From PALSA-505 sp035308365 (GTDB taxonomy: Bacteria > Actinomycetota > Actinomycetes > Streptosporangiales > Streptosporangiaceae), in NCBI GenBank assembly GCA_035308365.1, contig DATGGU010000187.1, positions 1 to 18,072 on the forward strand: 18,072 nucleotides of DNA, read 5' to 3'. The notes beneath the pieces were generated by a model that saw only the letters and a program-made list of their open reading frames with translations, was not told the origin of the DNA and made no database searches. Made by a program: the position numbers and the translations under genes. Below are positions 12,848-18,072 of the stretch, piece by piece. The first letter of the stretch is position 1; the number at the start of each line of letters is the position of its first letter.

Positions 12848-14428
12848 CTATCCTTCCACTGCGGCCGGCTCACCGGCCAGTTCCCTCAGCTCGGCATCGG
12901 CGTCCACCGGCTCGGGCCGCCGCGGCGACCCTGGCATCCAGCGGACCACCACCAGCGCACCGGCCAGCGCGATGATCGCGCCGATGGTCGTGGTGACATG
13001 CATGGCGTGAGTGAACGCGCTGTCCGCCGGGGCGATCAGGTTCTGTCCCTTCACACCGAGATGCTGCGCGACCGCCTGGGTGGCCGCAATCGACTGGCTC
13101 GCCGCATCGCGCGCCGCCGACGGCAGGCCGGCCAGGGTGGGCCGGAGCTGGTCCCGGTAGGACTGGGCCAGGATCGAGCCGAGCACGGCCACGCCGAGCG
13201 CGACCCCGACCTGGCGTGCGGTGTTGGTCAGCGCCGAGCCCGCGCCGGCCCGCTCCCGCGGCAGCACGTCCATCACGGCCGCGGTGGCCGACGGGATCGC
13301 GACGCCGACACCGGCGCCCTGGACGGCGAACAGCACCGCGAGCACCCAGATCGGCGTGCTGGTGCCCATCACCACATAAAACGCCAGCGCGACGGCCATG
13401 ACCCCCATGCCGGCCGCACCGACCGCCTTGGCACCGAACCGGCTGACCAGCCCGGCGCTGCGCGGTGCGAACAGCAACTGCGCGGCCGCGAACGGGATGG
13501 TCAGCAGGCCGGCGTGCAGCGCGCTGTAACCGCGGACGTTCTGCAGGTAGAAGCTGGTGAAGAAGAACACGCCGCCCATGCCGAAGAACAGCAGGGAGAT
13601 CGCGCCGACCGAGGAGGACATCCGGTGGTCGGCGAACAGCCTGACGTCCAGCGAGGGGTGCGAGATGCGGGTCTCGTGCCAGGTGAAGAAGCCGAGCACG
13701 GCCAGCCCGCCGACGATCGGGCCGAGCACGTCGCCGCGCAGCCACGAGCCGGTGTCACCGCCCTGGACGATGCCGTAGACCACCAGCACGAGGCCGACGA
13801 TGGACAGCAGCACGCCCAGGTAGTCGATCTTGCCCGGGTCCGGGTTCTTCGACTCCGGGACCAGGATGGCCACCGCGATGGCGCCGGCCACGGTCACCGG
13901 AACGTTGATCAGGAAGACCGAGCCCCACCAGAGGTGGGCGAGCAGCAGGCCGCCGAGCACCGGGCCGATCGCGACGCCGATACCGACCGCGCTGGCCCAG
14001 ATGCCGATCGCCTTGGCCCGCTCGGCGGGCTCGAACACGTTGGAAATGATCGACAGGGTCTGCGGCATGACCGCTGCGCCGCCGAAACCCATCGCGGCCC
14101 TGGCGAAGATGAGCTGGTCAGGCGATTGTGAGTAGGCGGACAGCAACGACCCGATGCCAAACAGCGCCAGGCCGATCATCAGCATCCGCTTGCGGCCGAT
14201 CCGGTCGCCGACCACGCCGAAGGTGAACAGCAGGCCGGCGAAGACGAGTGTGTAGGAGTTGATCGCCCATTCGAGCTGGCTCTGGCTCGCACCGAGCCCC
14301 GCATGCGGGTCCGCGATCGTCTTGAGCGCGACGTTCAGCACCGTGTTGTCGATGACGATGGCGAGCAGGCCGACGATCAGGACAGCGAGGATTCCCCAGC
14401 GCCGCCGGTAAATCATCTGTGCGTCCAT
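12848..14428 (-). CDS. MFS multidrug exporter, DHA2 (EmrB/QacA) family
   Basis: A membrane exporter of about 526 residues with the 14-helix pattern of proton-coupled DHA2 transporters. Motif D1 (LAIVIDNTVLNVALKTI) is in helix 1. Motif A (GDRIGRKRMLMIG) lies between helices 2 and 3. Motif C (GIGVAIGPVLGGLL) is in helix 5. A large periplasmic-type loop (about 435-485, QSYRDQLRPTLAGLPSAARD) precedes the last helix, as is usual in this family. The start ATG 14428 has AAGGG seven bases upstream; ATG 14446 is six codons longer and less well placed. It is followed after four bases by its TetR regulator. The substrate is probably an antibiotic or other lipophilic compound, but none can be named from the sequence. 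Confidence 0.93.
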   Translation of the reverse strand: MDAQMIYRRRWGILAVLIVGLLAIVIDNTVLNVALKTIADPHAGLGASQSQLEWAINSYTLVFAGLLFTFGVVGDRIGRKRMLMIGLALFGIGSLLSAYSQSPDQLIFARAAMGFGGAAVMPQTLSIISNVFEPAERAKAIGIWASAVGIGVAIGPVLGGLLLAHLWWGSVFLINVPVTVAGAIAVAILVPESKNPDPGKIDYLGVLLSIVGLVLVVYGIVQGGDTGSWLRGDVLGPIVGGLAVLGFFTWHETRISHPSLDVRLFADHRMSSSVGAISLLFFGMGGVFFFTSFYLQNVRGYSALHAGLLTIPFAAAQLLFAPRSAGLVSRFGAKAVGAAGMGVMAVALAFYVVMGTSTPIWVLAVLFAVQGAGVGVAIPSATAAVMDVLPRERAGAGSALTNTARQVGVALGVAVLGSILAQSYRDQLRPTLAGLPSAARDAASQSIAATQAVAQHLGVKGQNLIAPADSAFTHAMHVTTTIGAIIALAGALVVVRWMPGSPRRPEPVDADAELRELAGEPAAVEG

Positions 14429-14530
14429 GGTTCCCTTCTCGACCATGTGGGCCGGCGTCCCGACCGGGAAGATCGTGTCCGCCGGCGTTGTTCAGTAAGT
14501 CAGCGCGGCCATCGCCTGGCGTGGCCACTA

Positions 14531-14558
14531 TCGATACGGAACGGGATCGTATCGTTAA
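14531..14558 (-). promoter_or_regulatory. Palindromic TetR operator over the exporter promoter
   Basis: CGATACG (14532-14538) and CGTATCG (14548-14554) form a perfect 7-bp inverted repeat with a 9-bp spacer, of the size used by TetR dimers. On the minus strand it covers a weak promoter: TTAACG (complement of 14553-14558), 16 bp, then TATCGA (complement of 14531-14536). It lies about 100 nt upstream of the MFS start. Binding by the TetR protein at 12208-12843 is inferred from position and symmetry. Confidence 0.6.
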
Positions 14559-14712
14559 TTATTCCGGGATGTCACCTGATTTTTCGCGGGCAGGCCCCGG
14601 GGGCTTGGCTGGCCCGCACTGGGCCTCCCCGTTTCCTTGTGGCCCTGCTCATGCGATGATCGACGTTGTCCGGGGACGCCATAGGGGCGCCACGAGGCTA
14701 GGAGGTCCGATC

Positions 14713-15582
14713 ATGTCCGCACGTCCAGAGCCCTCCCCCGCCACCACCAGACAGCCGTCCGCCCAGGCGCTGTACGGCGGGCAGAGCTCGCGCCGGGTCA
14801 CCGTCAGGGACATCGCGGCGGCCAAGGGCCGTGGCGAGAAGTGGCCGATGCTCACTGCTTACGACGCACTGACCGCCCGGGTCTTCGATGACGCCGGGAT
14901 ACCGGTGCTGCTGGTCGGCGACTCGGCCGCGATGGTGGTCTACGGGCATGAGACGACGATCCCGGTCACCGTGGACGACCTGATCCCGCTGACCGCGGCC
15001 GTCGTCCGCTCGACCAGGCGGGCCATGGTGGTCGCCGACCTGCCGTTCGGCTCCTACCAGGCGTCGGCCGAGACCGCACTGAACACGGCCGCGAGGTTCC
15101 TGAAGGAGACCGGGGCACACGCGGTCAAGCTGGAAGGCGGCTACCGGGTGCTACGGCAGGTCGAGGAACTGGTGGCCGCCGGAATCCCGGTGATGGGCCA
15201 CCTCGGCCTGACCCCACAGTCGGTGAACGTGTTCGGCGGGTACCGGGTGCAGGGACGCGGCGAGGACGGCGACCGGCTGCTGCACGACGCCAAGGCGCTG
15301 GAGGCGGCCGGGGCATTCTCGGTGGTGCTCGAGTGCGTGCCTGCCGCGCTGGCCGCCCGGGTGACCGAGTCGCTCACGATCCCGACCATCGGCATCGGGG
15401 CCGGGCCAGGCTGTGACGCCCAGGTGCTGGTCTGGCAGGACATGGCCGGGCTGACGCCGCACGTCGCCAAGTTCGTCAAGAAGTACGCCGACCTTGCCGC
15501 CGAGCTGCGGACGGCCGTCCAGGACTACGCCCAGGACGTTGCCTCTGGCGCGTTCCCCAGCGAGGAGTACTCCTACAGTTAG
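14713..15582 (+). CDS. panB: 3-methyl-2-oxobutanoate hydroxymethyltransferase (ketopantoate synthesis)
   Basis: A 289-residue PanB that transfers a hydroxymethyl group from methylenetetrahydrofolate to alpha-ketoisovalerate, the first committed step of pantothenate and CoA synthesis. ATG 14713 has a strong AGGAGG (14700-14705). The TIM-barrel motifs are complete: MLTAYDA (46-52), LLVGDS with D70, ADLPFGSY with D109, KLEGG with E141, GHLGLTPQS (162-170), ECVP with E208, and GIGAG (227-231). D70, D109 and E141 align with the Mg2+ ligands and E208 with the catalytic acid of E. coli PanB, by memory of that enzyme. The N-terminal extension of about 28 residues is Ser/Pro/Thr-rich and probably disordered. 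It is transcribed alone, divergent from the exporter operon, and ends at a strong hairpin. Confidence 0.96.
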   Translation: MSARPEPSPATTRQPSAQALYGGQSSRRVTVRDIAAAKGRGEKWPMLTAYDALTARVFDDAGIPVLLVGDSAAMVVYGHETTIPVTVDDLIPLTAAVVRSTRRAMVVADLPFGSYQASAETALNTAARFLKETGAHAVKLEGGYRVLRQVEELVAAGIPVMGHLGLTPQSVNVFGGYRVQGRGEDGDRLLHDAKALEAAGAFSVVLECVPAALAARVTESLTIPTIGIGAGPGCDAQVLVWQDMAGLTPHVAKFVKKYADLAAELRTAVQDYAQDVASGAFPSEEYSYS

Positions 15583-15593
15583 GCTCCGCTCCG

Positions 15594-15630
15594 TACGGTG
15601 CCGGTAACCACCGTGGTTACCGGCACCGTA
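15594..15630. terminator. Bidirectional hairpin between panB and npdG
   Basis: A perfect 17-bp stem with a CCG loop: TACGGTGCCGGTAACCA at 15594-15610 and its exact complement at 15614-15630. It lies 11 nt after the panB stop and 7 nt after the npdG stop (15638) on the other strand. There is no T run, but its place between convergent genes supports termination on both strands. Confidence 0.75.
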
Positions 15631-15637
15631 ATGAGAG

Positions 15638-16333
15638 CTAAATGTCCGTTATGCGCAATCCGGCGTGCGCCTTGTACCGTCGGTTGATGGAGACGAGATT
15701 GGCGGTCAGGCCCTCGATCTGGCCGCAGTTCCGCAGGCGGCCGGCGTAGACGCCGCGCATGCCCGGGATGCGCGCGGCCAGGGCCTGCACCAGGTCGGTG
15801 GCCTGCCGGTCGTCGCCCAGCACAAGCACGTCGAGGTCGAGCTCGCCGATCTCGGGGTCGAGCAGCAGCACGGCGGACACGTGGTGGAACGCGCCGACCA
15901 CGCGGCTGCCGGGCAGCACGGCGGCAGCCTGCTCGGCGGCGCTGCCTTCGGGCACGGGCAGCCGGAAGGCGCCACGCGAGTCGAAGCCGATTGGGTTCAC
16001 GCAGTCGATGACGATCTTCCCGGCCAGCTCGCCGGCGAGCGCGGCCAGCAACTCACCGTGACCATCCCAGGGCACCGCGACGATGACGACGGTTCCCCGC
16101 CGCGCCGCGCCGGCGTTGGCCGCCCCCTCGATGCCCGTGCATCCAGTCTCGGCGAGTTCGGCGGCGGCGCGTTCGGCGCGTTCGGCGCTGCGGGAGCCGA
16201 TGATCACCTTGTGACCGGCCAGGGAGAACCTGCGGGCCAGGCCGCGGCCCTGATCGCCGGTGCCACCGAGGATGGCGATGACCGCCTCGGCGGCCAGTTG
16301 GTCAGAAGTCTGCGGTTGAGTCACGGACTCCAT
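15638..16333 (-). CDS. npdG: NADPH-dependent F420 reductase (F420H2:NADP+ oxidoreductase type)
   Basis: A 231-residue cytosolic oxidoreductase expected to move hydride between NADPH and coenzyme F420, supplying F420H2 in actinomycetes. The N-terminal Rossmann fold has ILGGTGDQGRGLARRF (21-36). GSRSAERAERAA (46-57) fits NADP-phosphate binding. VVIVAVPWDGHGELL, DCVNPIGFD, GAFHHVSA and RNCGQIEGLTANLVSINRRY follow as in archaeal and actinobacterial homologues. ATG 16333 is the first sensible start; GTG 16324 is an alternative with GGAG close by, and longer frames run through the divergent gene. The organism must make F420 if this is functional. An imine or ketol-type reductase with the same fold is unlikely given the H-H and N-P motifs. 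Confidence 0.9.
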   Translation of the reverse strand: MESVTQPQTSDQLAAEAVIAILGGTGDQGRGLARRFSLAGHKVIIGSRSAERAERAAAELAETGCTGIEGAANAGAARRGTVVIVAVPWDGHGELLAALAGELAGKIVIDCVNPIGFDSRGAFRLPVPEGSAAEQAAAVLPGSRVVGAFHHVSAVLLLDPEIGELDLDVLVLGDDRQATDLVQALAARIPGMRGVYAGRLRNCGQIEGLTANLVSINRRYKAHAGLRITDI

Positions 16334-16439
16334 CGTGCCAGCCGAACGGAGCCGGGTTTGACCGGGTACAGTCCGCCACTCAAAAATGGTTACCGAAAGT
16401 ACAGGTGCGAGGTCAGGCCCGGTAGGGCACCATGGGCGG

Positions 16440-17039
16440 GTGGACGCTGAACAGGTGGCCGCGCTGCGCGCGCTGCTCGCTCCCACCGGCTGGCTGGAGC
16501 GGACCCGGGCGTTCGCCCGGACGCTGCGCCGGAGCACCACCTCGCCGGGCGGGTTGCTGCTGGTCGGCACGCCGGACGATGAGCCCTGGCATCTCGCCGC
16601 GCACCTGGACGAGGAGAGCCGGTTTTCCGGCATTCCCGAGCTCGCCCCGACCCTGATCCGGTGGGCACCCGCCGCCGGCGCCCCGCCGCACCTGCGGGTC
16701 GGCCTGCAGCGGCTGGAGGCGGCCCAGCGTGGCGAGGCACTGTTCGTGGTCACCCCGCAGACCGCGCCGGTACCGTTGCTGGAACGGGTCAGCGACGCGC
16801 GCAAGGCGGGCGCGGTGATCCTGGCGCTCGACCAGGGCGACCGGGACCTGGAGGATCTCGCCCACGAGTCGCTGACCATACGGGTGGCGGCCGACCCGGT
16901 CACGTTCGATGCGGCGCAGCACCTGGTCAGCGCCGCGGCCGGCGAGCCGCGCGGCAGCGACCAGCCCGCCGGCCTGCGCGGCCTGCGCAGCAAGCTCGCC
17001 AAACTGCTCGACACGGTCAGCGGCCCGCCGCCGGAGTAA
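16440..17039 (+). CDS. Conserved-type actinobacterial hypothetical with SIS-like C-terminal half
   Basis: A 199-residue protein from GTG 16440; an in-frame ATG at 16386 is possible but would add an unlikely N-terminus. The first third is helical (VAALRALLAPTGWLERTRAF, ARTLRRSTTSPGGLLLVGT). The second part has a Rossmann-like rhythm, ALFVVTPQTAPVPLLERVSD then ARKAGAVILALDQG, followed by DLEDLAHESLTIRV. That resembles the phosphosugar-binding SIS fold (separate strand, then A-K/R-x-x-G-A-x-V-I-A-L). No catalytic residues can be named. It ends with a short helical tail (LRSKLAKLLDTV). It diverges from npdG with about 105 bp between. The function is unknown. Confidence 0.78.
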   Translation: MDAEQVAALRALLAPTGWLERTRAFARTLRRSTTSPGGLLLVGTPDDEPWHLAAHLDEESRFSGIPELAPTLIRWAPAAGAPPHLRVGLQRLEAAQRGEALFVVTPQTAPVPLLERVSDARKAGAVILALDQGDRDLEDLAHESLTIRVAADPVTFDAAQHLVSAAAGEPRGSDQPAGLRGLRSKLAKLLDTVSGPPPE

Positions 17040-17045
17040 TGTGCG

Positions 17046-17077
17046 GCCGCCGTGAGCCCGGGCGGGCTCACGGCGGC
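17046..17077. terminator. Hairpin between the hypothetical gene and hsp20
   Basis: A perfect 14-bp stem (GCCGCCGTGAGCCC at 17046-17059, GGGC loop, complement at 17064-17077). It begins 6 nt after the stop of the plus-strand gene and 21 nt after the stop of minus-strand hsp20. This is a likely bidirectional terminator without a T run. Confidence 0.7.
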
Positions 17078-17098
17078 ACCGGCGTGCTGGTGGTGGGC

Positions 17099-17530
17099 TC
17101 AGGCGCCGGCGGTGACTTGCTTGCTGTCGTGGTCGTGGCTGGTGATCTGGATGCTGCGAGGCTTGGCGGCCTCGTGGATGGGGATGCTCAGGGTGAGCAC
17201 ACCGGCGGTGTAGTCGGCACCGATGTGCTCGGCGTCCAGGCTCTCGCCGAGGAACACCTGCCGGGTGAAGGTCCCGGCGGGCCGTTCAGCGACGATCATC
17301 TGCGCGCCGTCGGGCTGGGCGGGACGGCGTTCGGCGCGGATGGTGAGCACGTTCTGCTCGGCCTGCAGGTCGATGGTGTCGGCCTGGACACCGGGCAGGT
17401 CGAAGTGGACGTAGAAGGTGTCGCCCTGGCGGTAGGCGTCCATCGGCATCGCGGCCGGGCGGGCGGCGGTGCCGAACACCTGCTGGGTCAGCCGGTCCAG
17501 GTCACGGAACGGGTCGGTGCGCATAAGCAT
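17099..17530 (-). CDS. hsp20: Hsp20/alpha-crystallin small heat-shock protein
   Basis: A 143-residue small heat-shock protein, an ATP-independent holdase that keeps denatured proteins soluble. The N-terminal arm is RTDPFRDLDRLTQQVFG. The alpha-crystallin domain (about 30-130) shows DAYRQGDTFYVHFDLPGV, VLTIRAERR, GTFTRQVFLGESLD, and the A-x-x-x-G-V-L-x-x-x-x-P signature (ADYTAGVLTLSIP). The C-terminal tail is short and hydrophilic, and the I-x-I motif is present as I-Q-I. ATG 17530 has GGGAGG ten bases upstream; TTG 17539 is too close and ATG 17524 too far. It is driven by a promoter overlapping a HAIR-like repeat, with hspR encoded divergently, so heat-shock derepression by HspR is the likely control. 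Confidence 0.95.
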   Translation of the reverse strand: MLMRTDPFRDLDRLTQQVFGTAARPAAMPMDAYRQGDTFYVHFDLPGVQADTIDLQAEQNVLTIRAERRPAQPDGAQMIVAERPAGTFTRQVFLGESLDAEHIGADYTAGVLTLSIPIHEAAKPRSIQITSHDHDSKQVTAGA

Positions 17531-17590
17531 GATGATCAAGCCTCCCTTGCCGGTCTGGTGTCGTCATGGCTGGTGCTGAGCCCATCGATT

Positions 17591-17620
17591 TATATAGCAC
17601 CCGCATCGGTAACTTGACAA
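17591..17620 (-). promoter_or_regulatory. hsp20 promoter
   Basis: On the minus strand, TTGTCA (complement of 17615-17620), 18 bp, then TATATA (complement of 17591-17596). This is an unusually good vegetative-type promoter in GC-rich DNA, about 60 nt upstream of the hsp20 ATG. Its -35 box is inside the HAIR-like repeat. Confidence 0.6.
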
Positions 17621-17633
17621 GACTCGACTCAGA
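17613..17633. promoter_or_regulatory. HAIR-like HspR operator
   Basis: The sequence CTTGACA-AGACTCG-ACTCAGA fits the HAIR consensus CTTGAGT-N7-ACTCAAG at 10 of 14 fixed positions with the exact 7-bp spacer. It covers the -35 region of hsp20 and also that of a plus-strand promoter reading towards the J-domain ORF and hspR. A MerR-type HspR is encoded 250 bp away. Binding is inferred from the consensus and context. Confidence 0.6.
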
Positions 17634-17642
17634 TTTTCTTAT
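17614..17642 (+). promoter_or_regulatory. Promoter of the J-domain ORF and hspR
   Basis: TTGACA (17614-17619), a 17-bp spacer, then TCTTAT (17637-17642). The -35 matches the consensus exactly and the -10 is moderate. It reads away from hsp20 and overlaps the HAIR-like repeat, which would put hspR under its own control. The resulting leader would be about 75 nt. Confidence 0.5.
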
Positions 17643-17725
17643 GGCACATACTAGGAACAAGCGGCCGCATGGGAAGCGGATCAGCCGCGGCAGAGCTTGC
17701 GTGACCCGACCGGAGGTGAGCCCTC

Positions 17726-17890
17726 GTGACTGGGACCGGCCGGCCAGATGCCCTGTATGAGCTACTGGGCGTGCGCCGCGGCGCCTCAGCCGCGCAGATC
17801 ACCCGCGACCGCCATCGCCGCGCTGGCGCCCCGCACCCCGGCGCCCAGCCCGGCCAGGGCGGCGCACCGGGGCGCGGATGGCCATGGTGA
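17726..17890 (+). CDS. Vestigial DnaJ/CbpA-like J-domain ORF, HPD motif lost
   Basis: A 54-residue ORF from GTG 17726, with GGAGG (17712-17716) nine bases upstream. It starts MTGTGRPDALYELLGVRRGA, then SAAQITRDRHRR, clearly helix I and the start of helix II of a J domain. The catalytic HPD tripeptide is replaced by H-P-G (HPGAQPG), and helix III onward is missing, ending GRGWPW. Without the Asp of HPD it should not stimulate DnaK. Its TGA overlaps the hspR ATG by seven bases, so it may now serve mainly to couple translation into hspR. Heat-shock operons of actinomycetes normally place dnaJ directly before hspR, which supports decay from such an arrangement. Confidence 0.6.
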   Translation: MTGTGRPDALYELLGVRRGASAAQITRDRHRRAGAPHPGAQPGQGGAPGRGWPW

Positions 17891-18072
17891 GCCCGGGCCT
17901 GCCCGGCTCGGGCTGGGGTGATCCCGGCCGGGGCCTGTTTTCCATCTCGGTGGCCGCCGAACTGGCCGGGCTGCACCCGCAGACCCTGCGCATCTACGAG
18001 CGGGAAGGCCTGCTCGACCCGGCCCGAACCGCGGGCGGCACCCGCCGCTACAGCCAGCGTGACATCGCCCGG
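17884..18072 (+). CDS. hspR: HspR-type MerR-family heat-shock repressor (3' partial)
   Basis: The frame from ATG 17884 is open for 63 codons to the window end. After a Gly/Pro-rich lead (PGLPGSGWGDPGRG) comes a MerR winged helix: FSISVAAELAGLHPQTLRIY, then EREGLLDPARTAGGTRRYS and QRDIAR. The L-A-G-L-H-x-Q-T-L-R-x-Y-x-R-x-G-L and R-T-x-G-G-x-R-R-Y-S pattern is that of actinobacterial HspR, which represses dnaK, clpB or hsp20 genes by binding HAIR sites. The start overlaps the end of the J-domain ORF. A HAIR-like site lies upstream, so it probably represses hsp20 and itself. A different MerR regulator cannot be excluded without the C-terminal part. Confidence 0.85.
   Translation, partial: MVSPGLPGSGWGDPGRGLFSISVAAELAGLHPQTLRIYEREGLLDPARTAGGTRRYSQRDIAR

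Noticed and set aside
12653..14131. A 492-codon plus-strand frame opposite the MFS and TetR genes
   Set aside because: Composition is Arg/His/Asp-rich without a fold signature; the opposite strand encodes a clear 14-helix exporter.
16334..17071. N-terminal extension of the npdG frame by about 245 residues
   Set aside because: The extension is antisense to a well-formed hypothetical gene and is low-complexity; the Rossmann fold begins soon after ATG 16333.
1..18072. CRISPR arrays, tRNA or rRNA genes
   Set aside because: No regularly spaced repeats, and no cloverleaf or rRNA-like stretches were seen on either strand.

Overview
The window reads as chromosomal DNA of a high-GC actinomycete. The evidence is GTG starts with GC-rich third codon positions, an XRE/DUF397 pair, a GlnA2-type glutamine synthetase, an F420-dependent NADPH oxidoreductase, and an HspR-type MerR regulator beside a HAIR-like operator. 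I cannot fix the genus; Streptomyces- or Streptosporangiales-like lineages both fit.

Layout. (1) 1-107 is the C-terminal end of a TetR-type regulator. (2) 122-4073 is a VOC (glyoxalase-fold) gene on the minus strand that appears split. Its N-terminal half lies at 3879-4073 and a C-terminal remnant at 122-238. Between them sits about 3.66 kb of partly low-GC accessory DNA. That DNA carries a membrane-anchored protein with two similar beta-sandwich-like repeats, a helix-turn-helix/DUF5753 regulator overlapping a DUF397 partner, and an RsbW-like ATP-binding protein followed 2 nt later by a small partner ORF. No integrase or transposase is visible. (3) 4181-7462 holds divergent glnA2-like and nadE genes, with one GlnR-type half-box (GTAAC-N6-GAAAC) between them. 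(4) 7463-7932 is a gene-poor scar with a repeated GCGTTATGCAAAA motif and coding remnants. (5) 7933-8430 is a holin-like membrane protein made of two repeats. (6) 8643-12062 is a large secreted GH15 glucodextranase/glucoamylase. (7) 12059-14428, minus strand, is an MFS drug exporter and a TetR regulator in an operon, followed by a small coding-like ORF or remnant; a palindromic operator lies upstream. (8) panB (plus) and npdG (minus) converge on a strong hairpin, and a conserved hypothetical diverges from npdG. (9) hsp20 (minus) diverges from a vestigial DnaJ-like ORF plus hspR (plus, cut by the window end). A shared promoter region carries a HAIR-like inverted repeat.

Functional picture. Most of the window is core metabolism and stress biology: nitrogen assimilation, NAD, pantothenate, F420 redox and heat shock. 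The most unusual parts are the accessory island in the VOC gene, the duplicated holin-like protein, the heat-shock locus with a J-domain stub lacking the HPD aspartate, and the unexplained repeat cluster after nadE.
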